From CAVSCD01 sp963726335 (GTDB lineage: Bacteria > Acidobacteriota > Aminicenantia > Aminicenantales > UBA8522), in the NCBI GenBank assembly GCA_963726335.1, contig CAVSCD010000012.1:558001-622000 (forward strand): a stretch of DNA of 64,000 nt, read 5' to 3'. The translations under genes and the position numbers were made by a program. Of this stretch, positions 7,683 to 15,741 are shown one piece after another. Within the stretch, counting starts at the first letter, position 1; the number at the start of each line of letters is the position of its first letter. The notes below the pieces were generated by a model. That model ran no database searches. It was not told where the DNA came from and saw only the letters and a list, made by a program, of their open reading frames with translations.

Positions 7683-8297
7683 ATGCCGCTTGACCGGAAG
7701 TGCGTTGTCCGGAAGACCGAAACGGGACCGGCTGCCGATTTCGACCGGATCTATGATCGGCACAAGGACGACGTCTTCCGGTTTGCTTTTCATCTCGCGG
7801 GGGATCGGGCCGAGGCCGAGGACCTCTTCCAGGAGGTTTGGCTCCGCGTGGCCCGGCATTTCGCGGAGAGTCCGGACCCGTCGGGAGCCAGGCCGTGGCT
7901 GTTCAAGATCGCCGTGAACCTCCATCGCGACGCCCTCCGGAGGAAGCGAGTCCGTCGTCTCTTCTTCCTGTCCAAAGCGAGAGAGGACTTGAGCCGGCCC
8001 TCCTCCGGCGGGGTGTCCGCGGAACGGGACGACCCCGCCATCCGAGCGGAACAGGCAACGCTTCAGGGAAGGATCGACCTGGCGGTTTCAGCCCTCCCGG
8101 AAAAGCAGCGCCGGGTGTTTGTGCTTCAGGAAATCGAGGGGCTCAAACAGGCGGAGGTCGCCGGCATCGTGGGCATCCCGGTCGGCACGGTGAAATCGTT
8201 GATGCACCGGGCTGTCCTCGGGCTGCAAAAAGAGCTCGTCGACTGCCATGCCAAAGTGGAGAAAGTCAAATGCGATGTCAAAATGTTGAGCGTTTGA
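7683..8297 (+). CDS. ECF-type RNA polymerase sigma factor
   Basis: The 204-residue protein has a sigma2 region (about 18-85: DFDRIYDRHKDDVFRFAFHL, AEDLFQEVWLRV, RPWLFKIAVNLHRDALRR) and a sigma4 region (about 125-180: LPEKQRRVFVLQEIEGLKQAEVA with the helix-turn-helix IPVGTVKSLMHRA). An 'ARERD' style linker joins them. It directs RNA polymerase to ECF promoters such as the one just upstream. The next gene, the anti-sigma factor, overlaps it by 28 bases, which implies stoichiometric co-expression. Confidence 0.93.
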   Translation: MPLDRKCVVRKTETGPAADFDRIYDRHKDDVFRFAFHLAGDRAEAEDLFQEVWLRVARHFAESPDPSGARPWLFKIAVNLHRDALRRKRVRRLFFLSKAREDLSRPSSGGVSAERDDPAIRAEQATLQGRIDLAVSALPEKQRRVFVLQEIEGLKQAEVAGIVGIPVGTVKSLMHRAVLGLQKELVDCHAKVEKVKCDVKMLSV

Positions 8298-8743
8298 TCA
8301 TCGATGGCCGCGAGCCCGGGCCCGAGGAACACGCGAAGATGGACGCCCACTTGGCGCGATGCGCCCGGTGCTCGGACCTGCGCGAGTTTTGGCCGTCTGT
8401 TCACGAACGGGCCGCGAAAACGCCGGCGCCCGAACTCCCCTCGGGGCTCTCGGAGAAAGTGAGGCTGGCGGCCCATGCCGAACTCGTCTCCGGGCTCCGG
8501 GAGCGGGCCGTCCGGGAAAAGGCGCCGGCCGGGCCGGGTGTGCCGGGGTTCATCTGGGCGGCCATCGGAACCGTCACGGCCCTGACACTCGGGTTCCTCA
8601 TTCCCGCTGTGCATGAGGTCATCGAGAACCAGAAGCTGACGTTCGGCGCCGCGCTCGTCCTTGTTCTGGTCCTCCAAAATACCCTGACCCTTTTCTTCGC
8701 GCCCGTCGTCCTGAGGCGGGAACGGCACCTTCAAGGAGGCTGA
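8270..8743 (+). CDS. anti-sigma factor with zinc-finger and membrane anchor
   Basis: A 157-residue partner of the ECF sigma factor. The N-terminus carries a ZAS-type motif: HLARCARC gives H-x3-C-x2-C, with an upstream Cys in MRCQNVE. Two hydrophobic helices near the C-terminus (about 97-118 and 126-146) anchor it in the membrane. The ATG at 8270 has GGAGA seven bases upstream and lies inside the sigma gene. The same frame stays open much further upstream, but that part is a shadow of the sigma gene. It is expected to hold the sigma factor inactive until a signal arrives. Confidence 0.8.
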   Translation: MRCQNVERLIIDGREPGPEEHAKMDAHLARCARCSDLREFWPSVHERAAKTPAPELPSGLSEKVRLAAHAELVSGLRERAVREKAPAGPGVPGFIWAAIGTVTALTLGFLIPAVHEVIENQKLTFGAALVLVLVLQNTLTLFFAPVVLRRERHLQGG

Positions 8744-8745
8744 AA

Positions 8746-9327
8746 ATGAAAGCTCGATCCGGGAAAATGGCCCCCCTTCTCATTGTGTTTCTTGTCCTGC
8801 TCTTCCTGGCGTTCATGCTGGTCCCATTGGGAGTCTTCACAGGGTTCACCCACGGCGCCAGGGGCATCACCTTCGATGCCTGGCATGTCCGGCCCTGGTT
8901 CCCTCTTCTCCCGGCGTTGGGGTTAGGGATGTTCTTCCTGATCCTTTGGATCGCGGTCATCGTCTGGGTCTACAAAGACGCCGAGCAGCGGGGGATGAAC
9001 GGCCTCCTCTGGTCGCTTCTCGTGTTTTTCGGACACCTGATCGGGCTGCTCGTCTTCCTGATCGTGCGCCAGGATCATCCGGTCGGGGGCGCCCCCGCAG
9101 CGTCCAAATCCTCGGCTCCCCCGTCCTCCCCGAGCACCAGTCCGCCGCCGGCCGCGGCGACCTCAGCGGCGGTCCCGTCAGCCTGTCCCTCCTGCAAGAA
9201 GCCGATCGACGGGACCTTTGCCTACTGTCCCCATTGCGGGACGGCGCTCCAGCCGGTCTGCAAGAACTGCGGCAAGTCCGTGGATGCCGCCTGGAAGGCC
9301 TGCCCCTACTGCGGCGCGGCGCAATGA
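8746..9327 (+). CDS. membrane protein with C-terminal double zinc ribbon
   Basis: A 193-residue protein. Three hydrophobic segments (about 9-30, 50-75 and 88-107) are followed by a Ser/Pro/Ala-rich linker. Two zinc ribbons at the C-terminus have ligands in CPSCKK...CPHCG and CKNCGK...CPYCG. The segment VYKDAEQRGMNGLLW matches PLD-nuclease-N/phage-shock-like short membrane modules. It starts three bases after the anti-sigma stop with AGGAGG upstream, so it is third in the sigma operon and may be a target or modulator of that response. Function is unknown. Confidence 0.7.
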   Translation: MKARSGKMAPLLIVFLVLLFLAFMLVPLGVFTGFTHGARGITFDAWHVRPWFPLLPALGLGMFFLILWIAVIVWVYKDAEQRGMNGLLWSLLVFFGHLIGLLVFLIVRQDHPVGGAPAASKSSAPPSSPSTSPPPAAATSAAVPSACPSCKKPIDGTFAYCPHCGTALQPVCKNCGKSVDAAWKACPYCGAAQ

Positions 9328-9407
9328 GATCTCTCCCCTTTATCCCCTGCAGCCTGGGAAGGGATTAGTCTGCCGGAAACCCGGGTCTGGGTCGGCCCAA
9401 AGAATAT

Positions 9408-9436
9408 TTGACCGCTGCCGTCTAAAACGATATCCT
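9408..9436 (+). promoter_or_regulatory. promoter giving a leaderless transcript
   Basis: TTGACC (9408-9413), a 17-base spacer and TATCCT (9431-9436). Transcription should begin 6-7 bases later, at the GTG start codon (9443) of the next gene. That gene has no Shine-Dalgarno sequence. Confidence 0.5.
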
Positions 9437-9442
9437 TTTGCC

Positions 9443-9799
9443 GTGACCGGGACCGACGAAACGAGGCTGGGCAAGTGGGGCCGCATCGCCTTCATGGTCT
9501 TGGTCTGGGGCGTCACCGTCTGGCTGATCTTTCCGCTCGTCTTCCTGAAGGAACCCAACCTCCAGGACGCCACGAAGTATTTCTACCGGTCGGCCCTGGG
9601 CATCACGATGCTCATCATCCTCTACGGGAAGACGCTCTTCGACCTTTTCTTTCCACTCGACACGTCGCGGGGAAGGACCGTGGCGCAGGTCGCGTTTCTG
9701 GCCCTCTATGCCCTGGGCCTGACGGGCGGCATCATCTTCGTTCTCTTCCGGATCTTCGCCCTGTTCATCCAGGGCGGGAGCGCCGGTGCCAACTTCTAG
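9443..9799 (+). CDS. small three-helix membrane protein, function unknown
   Basis: A 118-residue protein with three hydrophobic segments (about 12-34, 48-66 and 80-108) separated by short polar loops. No family was recognised. The frame is open further upstream, but conserved-looking, hydrophobic sequence begins only after the GTG at 9443. That GTG sits where transcription from the upstream promoter should start, so it was chosen as a leaderless start. A downstream ATG at 9494 is the alternative but would lose half of the first helix. Confidence 0.55.
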   Translation: MTGTDETRLGKWGRIAFMVLVWGVTVWLIFPLVFLKEPNLQDATKYFYRSALGITMLIILYGKTLFDLFFPLDTSRGRTVAQVAFLALYALGLTGGIIFVLFRIFALFIQGGSAGANF

Positions 9800-9871
9800 C
9801 ATCAACGTGGCGTGGGCGTGGCCGCAGGCCGCGGTGGATGGCCAAGGGGCCGCGCCGGCGGGAGTGATCAC

Positions 9872-10363
9872 ATGAGGAAAAAGACGATCACGGGCTGGTG
9901 CGCGTTCGGCGCGGTGGCCGGTGCGATATTCGCGGCGATGGCCGGCTGCGGCGGCGTCGAGATCCGGCAGGTCACGCCGCAGAAACCCTACGAGGACGGC
10001 CTGCGGTTCTATCGCCCTCATCCTTATCTTTGGGTCACCAAGGACAAGAACGGGGGATTGCAGGGTTCGATCATCTGGCTTCCCGACAAGAGCCAGGAAT
10101 ACGTCGCCACGGCGAAGTCGGGGCTGGGCCGCGCCGACTCGCGGCTGACGCTCGAGAACGGCTGGAACCTGACCGGGTTCAGCGAGTCGCGGGAGTCGCC
10201 GGCTGCGGATTTGATCACGGCGCTCACCGGTTCCCTCGTTGATGTCACCAGGGTGCTTCCGGCCGCGAGCCGGGAGGATTTCCGTCCTGGACTCTATGTG
10301 TTCACCTTCGATGCTCAGACGGGCCTCGTCAACGGCCTGAAACCCGTCTTTCAGTTCGAATAG
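9872..10363 (+). CDS. lipoprotein of unknown function
   Basis: The 163-residue product begins MRKKTITGWC, has a hydrophobic signal core and a lipobox AAMAGC with the lipidated cysteine near residue 26, so it should be a membrane-attached lipoprotein. The mature part is mostly polar with beta-strand character (FYRPHPYLWV, LQGSIIWLP). No known family was recognised. The ATG at 9872 has GGAG about nine bases upstream; an upstream GTG frame extension lacks signal-peptide logic. It sits between a small membrane protein and a kinase gene with its own promoter. Confidence 0.65.
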   Translation: MRKKTITGWCAFGAVAGAIFAAMAGCGGVEIRQVTPQKPYEDGLRFYRPHPYLWVTKDKNGGLQGSIIWLPDKSQEYVATAKSGLGRADSRLTLENGWNLTGFSESRESPAADLITALTGSLVDVTRVLPAASREDFRPGLYVFTFDAQTGLVNGLKPVFQFE

Positions 10364-10380
10364 ACGCCCCGGCGGCCGGT

Positions 10381-10409
10381 TTGACCCCGGCCGGGACCTG
10401 TGTTATGAA
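10381..10409 (+). promoter_or_regulatory. promoter of the Ser/Thr kinase gene
   Basis: TTGACC (10381-10386), a 17-base spacer and TATGAA (10404-10409) lie 24 bases before the kinase ATG. The -35 matches 5 of 6 and the -10 matches 4 of 6. Confidence 0.45.
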
Positions 10410-10433
10410 ATAAGAGGTTTCCGCACTACCCCG

Positions 10434-11846
10434 ATGATCGGACGGACGCTCAAGCACTACCGGATCGACGCGCTCCTGGGCCGGGGCGGCATGGGAGAAG
10501 TCTACCGCGCCCTCGACACCCGGCTGCAGCGCCCGGTCGCCCTCAAGGTCATCAAGTCCGACCTCGTCGCCGACCCCGAACGGCGGCAACGGTTCATCCT
10601 CGAGGCCCGGGCGGCCGCGGCCGTCAATCATCCGGCGATCGCCCCGGTCTACGACATCGACGAAGCCGACGGGATCACTTTTATCGCCATGGAATACGTC
10701 GACGGCCGGACGGTCGGCCAACTCATCACGCAGGGCGAGCTCGACCTCATGGGGACCGTGGAGATCGGGCTTCAGGTCGCCGAAGGCCTGGCCCGGGCGC
10801 ACGGCGCGGGCATCATCCACCGGGATATCAAGTCGGATAACATCATGGTCACGCGCGACGGCCACGCCAAGATCCTGGACTTCGGGCTGGCCAAGCTGAT
10901 GGATTCGAGCGCCGAGGGAGGCGACGCCTCCGGAGCGGCGCCGGCCTGGACCCTGACCATGGAACAAGCCCAGACCATTGCCGGCGCGGTCCTGGGAACG
11001 CTGAGCTACATGAGCCCCGAACAGGCGAGGGGCCGGGGCCTCGACACGAGGAGCGATATCTTCTCCCTGGGCGTCGTCCTCTATGAAATGTCGACCGGCG
11101 AGCTGCCGTTCAAGGGCGATACGCCTCTCGATACCATGCACGCCATCGCTTACGAGGAAGCGAGGCCCGTAACCGCGATCCGCCGGGGCCTGCCGCCGCA
11201 GATGCACCAGATCGTCTCGAGATGCCTGCGGAAGAACCGCGAGGACCGCTACCCGGACGCCCATGCCCTGGCCGGCGACCTCAAGCACTTGAAGCAGGAG
11301 CTGGAGACGGGATCGCGCCTCTCGGTTCCCGCGGGGGCCAGGCTCCAGGCCTGGCTCGATTCAGCCAAATCTTGGGCGCCGCTCAGCGGGAAATGGCTGA
11401 TCGTCCTGGGGATCTTCCTCATCGCGGCCGCCGTCCTGATGGCCACGCAAGTCCGGTGGGGCGAGCTGATCGGACCGGCGGTCATGGTTTTTTTCTTGTA
11501 CCGCGTCGTTCGCGACCGCCGGCGCCGGATGATGGCCCGGTTCACGAAGAAAGTGGCGATGCTGCCGGAAGTCAAGGCCGTCGCCGTCCGGAACGACCAG
11601 ATCATCGTCGTCCTGGACAGGGCCCCGGCGAAAACCTACATCCGCGTCTCGAGCCTCCTCGACGCCGCCAACGGCAAGCTATTTTACGGGAAGCCTATTG
11701 TCGGAACGATCAGGGACGACATGACGGACGAAGAGCTTCGGACACTGATCAAGCAGCCCGGGGCGGTTTATGTCCGGGACGACGTCGTGTTCGGTCTACC
11801 GGGCGACGGTTCGACCTCCGGAGGGAACCCGAAAAGCCAGGCCTAG
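10434..11846 (+). CDS. transmembrane serine/threonine protein kinase (PknB-type)
   Basis: Of 470 residues, 1-270 form a Hanks-type kinase. The glycine loop is LGRGGMGEVYRA, the ATP lysine is in VALKVIK, the catalytic loop is HRDIKSDN, the metal motif is DFGLAK, and the activation segment ends MSPEQARG. Two hydrophobic segments follow (about 321-340 and 344-362), then a roughly 100-residue basic C-terminal region that was not recognised. With two helices in a hairpin, both soluble parts would face the cytoplasm, unlike PknB's external sensor. No cognate phosphatase lies nearby. Targets are unknown. Confidence 0.9.
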   Translation: MIGRTLKHYRIDALLGRGGMGEVYRALDTRLQRPVALKVIKSDLVADPERRQRFILEARAAAAVNHPAIAPVYDIDEADGITFIAMEYVDGRTVGQLITQGELDLMGTVEIGLQVAEGLARAHGAGIIHRDIKSDNIMVTRDGHAKILDFGLAKLMDSSAEGGDASGAAPAWTLTMEQAQTIAGAVLGTLSYMSPEQARGRGLDTRSDIFSLGVVLYEMSTGELPFKGDTPLDTMHAIAYEEARPVTAIRRGLPPQMHQIVSRCLRKNREDRYPDAHALAGDLKHLKQELETGSRLSVPAGARLQAWLDSAKSWAPLSGKWLIVLGIFLIAAAVLMATQVRWGELIGPAVMVFFLYRVVRDRRRRMMARFTKKVAMLPEVKAVAVRNDQIIVVLDRAPAKTYIRVSSLLDAANGKLFYGKPIVGTIRDDMTDEELRTLIKQPGAVYVRDDVVFGLPGDGSTSGGNPKSQA

Positions 11847-12101
11847 CCGGCCGGGCGCGCTTTTGTGACCCAGACGGGCGAGGACGAGGCCCGCTCGCCG
11901 TCGTGCCGGCGGACGCAGGCATATGATCGAGGAACTCTTTTCCGCTTTCCAGCGTATATAAAGATGAATGTGCCTGATTTTGCCTTTCCGCCAACCGAGC
12001 CCCCGCTGACTGCTCCAACTCGATTGGCTGGCGATCACGGGCCTAAGATAGGGAATGGAAATTGGTGAATTGATATCCAGGTACCATTTGAGGAGGTGCG
12101 T

Positions 12102-13641
12102 ATGAAAACGATCACACGGCGCGATTTCATCAGGACGGGCGCGGCCGCCGTCGGGACGTTCGCCGTCCCCTCTGTCCTGGCCAAAGGCTGGCTCGCCCTG
12201 CCCGTCCAGGCTGCGGCGCCCGGCTATTTCGAGCGGGAATTCGGCATCAGCGACGGCGCTCTGCCGCAAGGTGCTGGCCGAGGCGCTGGCCAAGGGAGGC
12301 GATTTCGCCGACCTCTATTTCGAGCACACCATCAGCAATTATCTGATGCTCGAGGACGGCCAGGTCAACCGGGCGGCCTGCGAGATCGCCCTGGGGGTGG
12401 GCATCCGGACGGTCAAGGGCGACCAGGTCGGTTACGGGTTCACCCAGGACTTCGGCGAGAAGGGAATGCTCGCGGCCGCCGCGACCGCGGCCACGATCGC
12501 CGACGCCAAGGCCAATCAGCCCAGCCGGAGAGTTCGTGCCTCTCAAGACCGGAAGCTTCTACCCGACTGGCGACCCCGTTCACTTCGGTGCCCCTCGGCG
12601 TCGAAGCTCCCCATCGTCCAGTCGACGAACGACCGCTGCTTCGCGCTGTCGCCCCTTGTGACCAAGGTCAGCGTCATGTTCCATGACCAGCAGAAGCGGA
12701 TCATGATCGTCACGAGCGACGGCGTCAAGGCCGAGGACCTGCAGCCGCGGTCGTTCCTCAACGCCGGCGTCGTCGCCGAGAAGAACGGCCGGCGCGAACG
12801 GTCCGGCTGGAACATCGGCGGCTGCCGGGAGTTCTCCTTCTACACCCCGGCCGTGGTCGAGAAGATCGCCACGATGGCCGTCGAGCGGGCGCTGGTCCTG
12901 TTCGATGCCGTCCAGCCGCCGGCCGGCGAAGTGCCCGTCGTCCTGGGGCCGGGCATGACGGGCATCCTGCTCCACGAAGCCATCGGGCACGGGATGGAAG
13001 CCGATTTCAACCGGAAGAAGACTTCGACCTTCAGCACCATGATCGGCAAAAAAGTCGCCGAGCCCTTCGTCTCCATCCTCGACGACGGCACGGTCCCGAA
13101 CCTGCTCGGCTCGATCAACGTCGACGACGAGGGCACGCCGGGGCAGAAGACCGTCCTCGTGGACAAGGGCATCCTCACGAGCTACATGCACGACCGGATC
13201 TCGGCGAAGTTCTACAACGTCAAGCCCACGGGCAACGGCCGCCGCCAGAGCTATCAGCACTATGCCGTCCCCCGGATGCGCAACACCTACATGTCGGCCG
13301 GGCCGGCGTCGCCCGAGGACGTCATCAAGGCCGCCGGCAAGGGCATCTATGTCCAGGACGTGGCCAACGGCCAGGTCAAGATCGGCGAGGGCGACTTCGC
13401 CTTCTATGTCTCCCAGGGGAGGATGATCGAGGGCGGGAAGCTCGCCGCGCCCATCAAGGACGTCAACATCATGGGGAACGGCCCGAAGATGCTCGCGAAC
13501 ATCACCATGGTGGCGAGCGACTTCGAGTACTTTCTGGGCGGCGGCGGCGCCTGCGGCAAGGACGGACAGTCCGCCCCCGTCGGGTTCGGCCTGCCCACCT
13601 GTCTTGTCAAATCCCTGACCGTCGGCGGGACGAAGGGCTGA
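12102..13641 (+). pseudogene. tldD: TldD-family metalloprotease, frameshifted N-terminal half
   Basis: TldD/TldE proteins form a zinc protease that processes peptides. The ATG at 12102 (AGGAGG upstream) opens a twin-arginine-like leader, TRRDFIRTGAAAVGTFAVP. The TldD domain then continues, but the reading frame changes at about 12264, 12521, 12575 and 12604. Each change is explained by one extra C or G. From 12605 the frame is intact, with LLHEAIGHGMEAD, the HExxxH zinc motif, and the C-terminal half to 13641. As written the gene cannot yield one chain. Either it is decaying or the assembly has local errors. It stands directly before a complete tldE-like gene. Confidence 0.75.
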
Positions 13642-13657
13642 GGAAAGGAGTCGAGCG

Positions 13658-14980
13658 ATGAAACAGGAACTCTACGACCTGGCCGGCCTGGTGATCGCGG
13701 CCGCGAAAGCGGCGGGCGCGGACGGCTGCCGCGCCTCGATCGGCGTCGAGCGGTTGGTGGAAGTGAGCTACCGCGACCGGAAGCCCGAGAATATCAAGGA
13801 GGCGTCGACGAAAAGCCTGGGCATCGAGGTCTTCGCCGCCGGGCGGTATTCCCAGCAGAGGACGTCCGACCTGCGGCCGGATTCCCTGAAGACCTTCATC
13901 GGCGACGCCGTGGCCATGACCAAGCTCCTGGCCGAGGACCCCTTCCGGACCCTGCCCGACCCGAAATACTACCAGGGCCGGTCCGCGGTCGAGCTCGGCC
14001 TCAACGATCCCGAGTACCGAAACCTGACGCCGCAGGGGCGACATGATCTCGCCAAGGCGATCGAAGACGCCTGCCTGACGCGGGGCGGGGACAAAGTCGT
14101 CTCCGTGACCGCTTTCGTCAACGACGGCTATGGCGAGGAAGCGCTCATGACGAGCAACGGGTTTGACGGCTACGCCGAATCGACGTATTACGTCGGCGGC
14201 GCCGAAATGACGGCCCGGGACGAGGGCGACCGGCGGCCGGCGGAATACGCCTACGCCGTGACGGCCAGCCGGAGAGCCCTTCCCCGGCCGGGTGATATCG
14301 GCAGGGAAGCGGCCGAGCGCACGCTCGGGCTCCTGGGCGGGAAGAAGATCAAGACCGAGACGCTCCCGGTCATCATCGAGAACAGGGTTGCGTCGCGGTT
14401 TGCCGACGGGCTGATCGGAGCCATGTTCGGGCGGAGCATCCAGCAGAAGCAATCTTTCCTGGCCGACAAGAAGGGCCAAAAAGTGGCCGGCCCGCTTCTC
14501 ACCGTTCTCGACGATCCGTTCATCCCCGGCAGCTTGGGCAGCCGGCTTTTCGACGGCGACGGGTTGGCCGCGAAGAAACGGGTGATGATCGACGCCGGCG
14601 TCCTTAAGGAGTTTTACATCGACTGGTATTACAGCCGGAAGCTGGGCTGGGAGCCGACGACCGGCAGGCCGTCGAACCTGGTCATTCCCCCGGGGAGGCG
14701 CCCGGTGAAGGAGATCATGAAAGACCTCGGCCGGGGCATCCTGATCACCGGGTTTATCGGCGGCAACTCCAACTCGACAACGGGGGACACCTCGATCGGC
14801 ATCGCCGGACATCTGTTCGAAAAAGGGGAGCCGGTCCAGGCGGTCTCCGAGATGAACATCGCCGACAACCACCTCAAGATCTGGCAGCGGCTGGCCGAGA
14901 CCGCGAACGACCCCTATCCCTATTCAAGTCAGCGATTTCCGAGCCTGGTGTTCACGGACGTCGTCGTTTCGGGGATCTAG
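13658..14980 (+). CDS. pmbA: TldE/PmbA-family protein, partner of TldD
   Basis: A 440-residue member of the TldD/PmbA fold. It shows the N-terminal SYRDRKPENIKEAST region (the UldP-type domain) and the central VIIENRVASRFADGLIGAM. The C-terminus FIGGNSNSTTGDTSIGIAG is the TldE-type signature. The HExxxH zinc motif of TldD is absent, as expected for the TldE subunit, which works as a heterodimer. It starts 16 bases after tldD with AGGAG upstream. It has no signal sequence although its tldD neighbour does, a mismatch worth noting. Confidence 0.85.
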   Translation: MKQELYDLAGLVIAAAKAAGADGCRASIGVERLVEVSYRDRKPENIKEASTKSLGIEVFAAGRYSQQRTSDLRPDSLKTFIGDAVAMTKLLAEDPFRTLPDPKYYQGRSAVELGLNDPEYRNLTPQGRHDLAKAIEDACLTRGGDKVVSVTAFVNDGYGEEALMTSNGFDGYAESTYYVGGAEMTARDEGDRRPAEYAYAVTASRRALPRPGDIGREAAERTLGLLGGKKIKTETLPVIIENRVASRFADGLIGAMFGRSIQQKQSFLADKKGQKVAGPLLTVLDDPFIPGSLGSRLFDGDGLAAKKRVMIDAGVLKEFYIDWYYSRKLGWEPTTGRPSNLVIPPGRRPVKEIMKDLGRGILITGFIGGNSNSTTGDTSIGIAGHLFEKGEPVQAVSEMNIADNHLKIWQRLAETANDPYPYSSQRFPSLVFTDVVVSGI

Positions 14981-15282
14981 AGGAGCTTCGCGAGGAGGCC
15001 GGCGACCGCGTCCTTGTGGACAAGGAACATCAGCATCTTGAGCTTGACGTAATCGTCGCGGTAGAAGAAGTAGCCTTTGAACTGACCCTGCCAGGCCGTC
15101 CGCCAGGAATCCTTGAGCGGGAGCCACTCGCCGTCATCCCTCTTCTCCCAGCCGAGGACGTGCATGACGTGGTCGTCGGTCGAAGTCCGGTTGGCGAACC
15201 GGAATTCCCGGCTGTCCTGGTCGATGGCCGAACGGGGGATTCGTCCGGCTTCAGCGCTCGGCGATGCGACAATATGCGACAT
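14977..15282 (-). pseudogene. C-terminal remnant of a papain-like (C1) cysteine peptidase
   Basis: The 101-residue frame matches the pattern of the last third of C1 peptidases of the bleomycin-hydrolase/aminopeptidase C type. It has TSTDDHVMHVLGWEK, where the catalytic His follows DD, then LKDSWRT at the place of the KNSWG active-site Asn motif (Asn is Asp here), and GYFFYRDDYVKLKMLMFLVHKDAV. The domain with the catalytic Cys is missing. Upstream is only AT-richer non-coding sequence (15283-15540) and then a MITE. No Shine-Dalgarno site precedes the ATG. Homology is judged by eye. Confidence 0.55.
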
Positions 15283-15544
15283 GAAGGGGCATAATGGGAC
15301 ATTTCACCACGAACACCTTGACAAGACCCCCCGTTGCCTTAGATTGATAGGCGGGAAACGAAAACCAACGCAAAATGCCAAGGGGGTTGGCCCTTATATA
15401 GCGCTCTACCGTATATCGCTTGTATCCGCTGTTCGATCCACTAATAGACAGCCGTCCTGAAGCCCAAAACATTCCCCTATTTCGGTCATATCCCTACTGA
15501 GTCTATAGGAATAGTAAAATATCGGCGGGTCGCGGGCTGTCTGG
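15283..15544. other. AT-richer non-coding stretch
   Basis: Base composition is clearly more AT-rich than the surrounding genes. No coding frame, tRNA or convincing hairpin was found. It occupies the place where the missing front part of the peptidase gene would lie. Confidence 0.4.
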
Positions 15545-15741
15545 TAGCGCGTCTCGGAATTGACTTGGCTATCAAATGAACCATGAAGACGCACCACCGC
15601 GGGGGAGTTTGAGGGAGACGGCGTAGTCCCCCTCAGGGGGTCAACTGAGTGAAGCGAAGCGCCGAGGGAGGAGGTTGACTCCCCCCTGGAAGTGTCCCGT
15701 CCAGGCAGGGGATTTTGGGAAGAGAACTGCGAAACGGGACG
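15545..15741 (+). mobile_element. MITE-like element, copy 2
   Basis: This 197-bp copy aligns end to end with the element at 7236-7433 and is in the same orientation. It shares the GAAGACGCACCACCGCGG and CCCCTGGAAGTGTCCCGTC blocks. Flanks are CTGG (15541-15544) and CTAG (15742-15745), that is, a CTAG target duplication with one substitution. The right-hand CTAG contains the complement of the dacB stop codon, so the element abuts dacB exactly at its 3' end. Confidence 0.78.
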
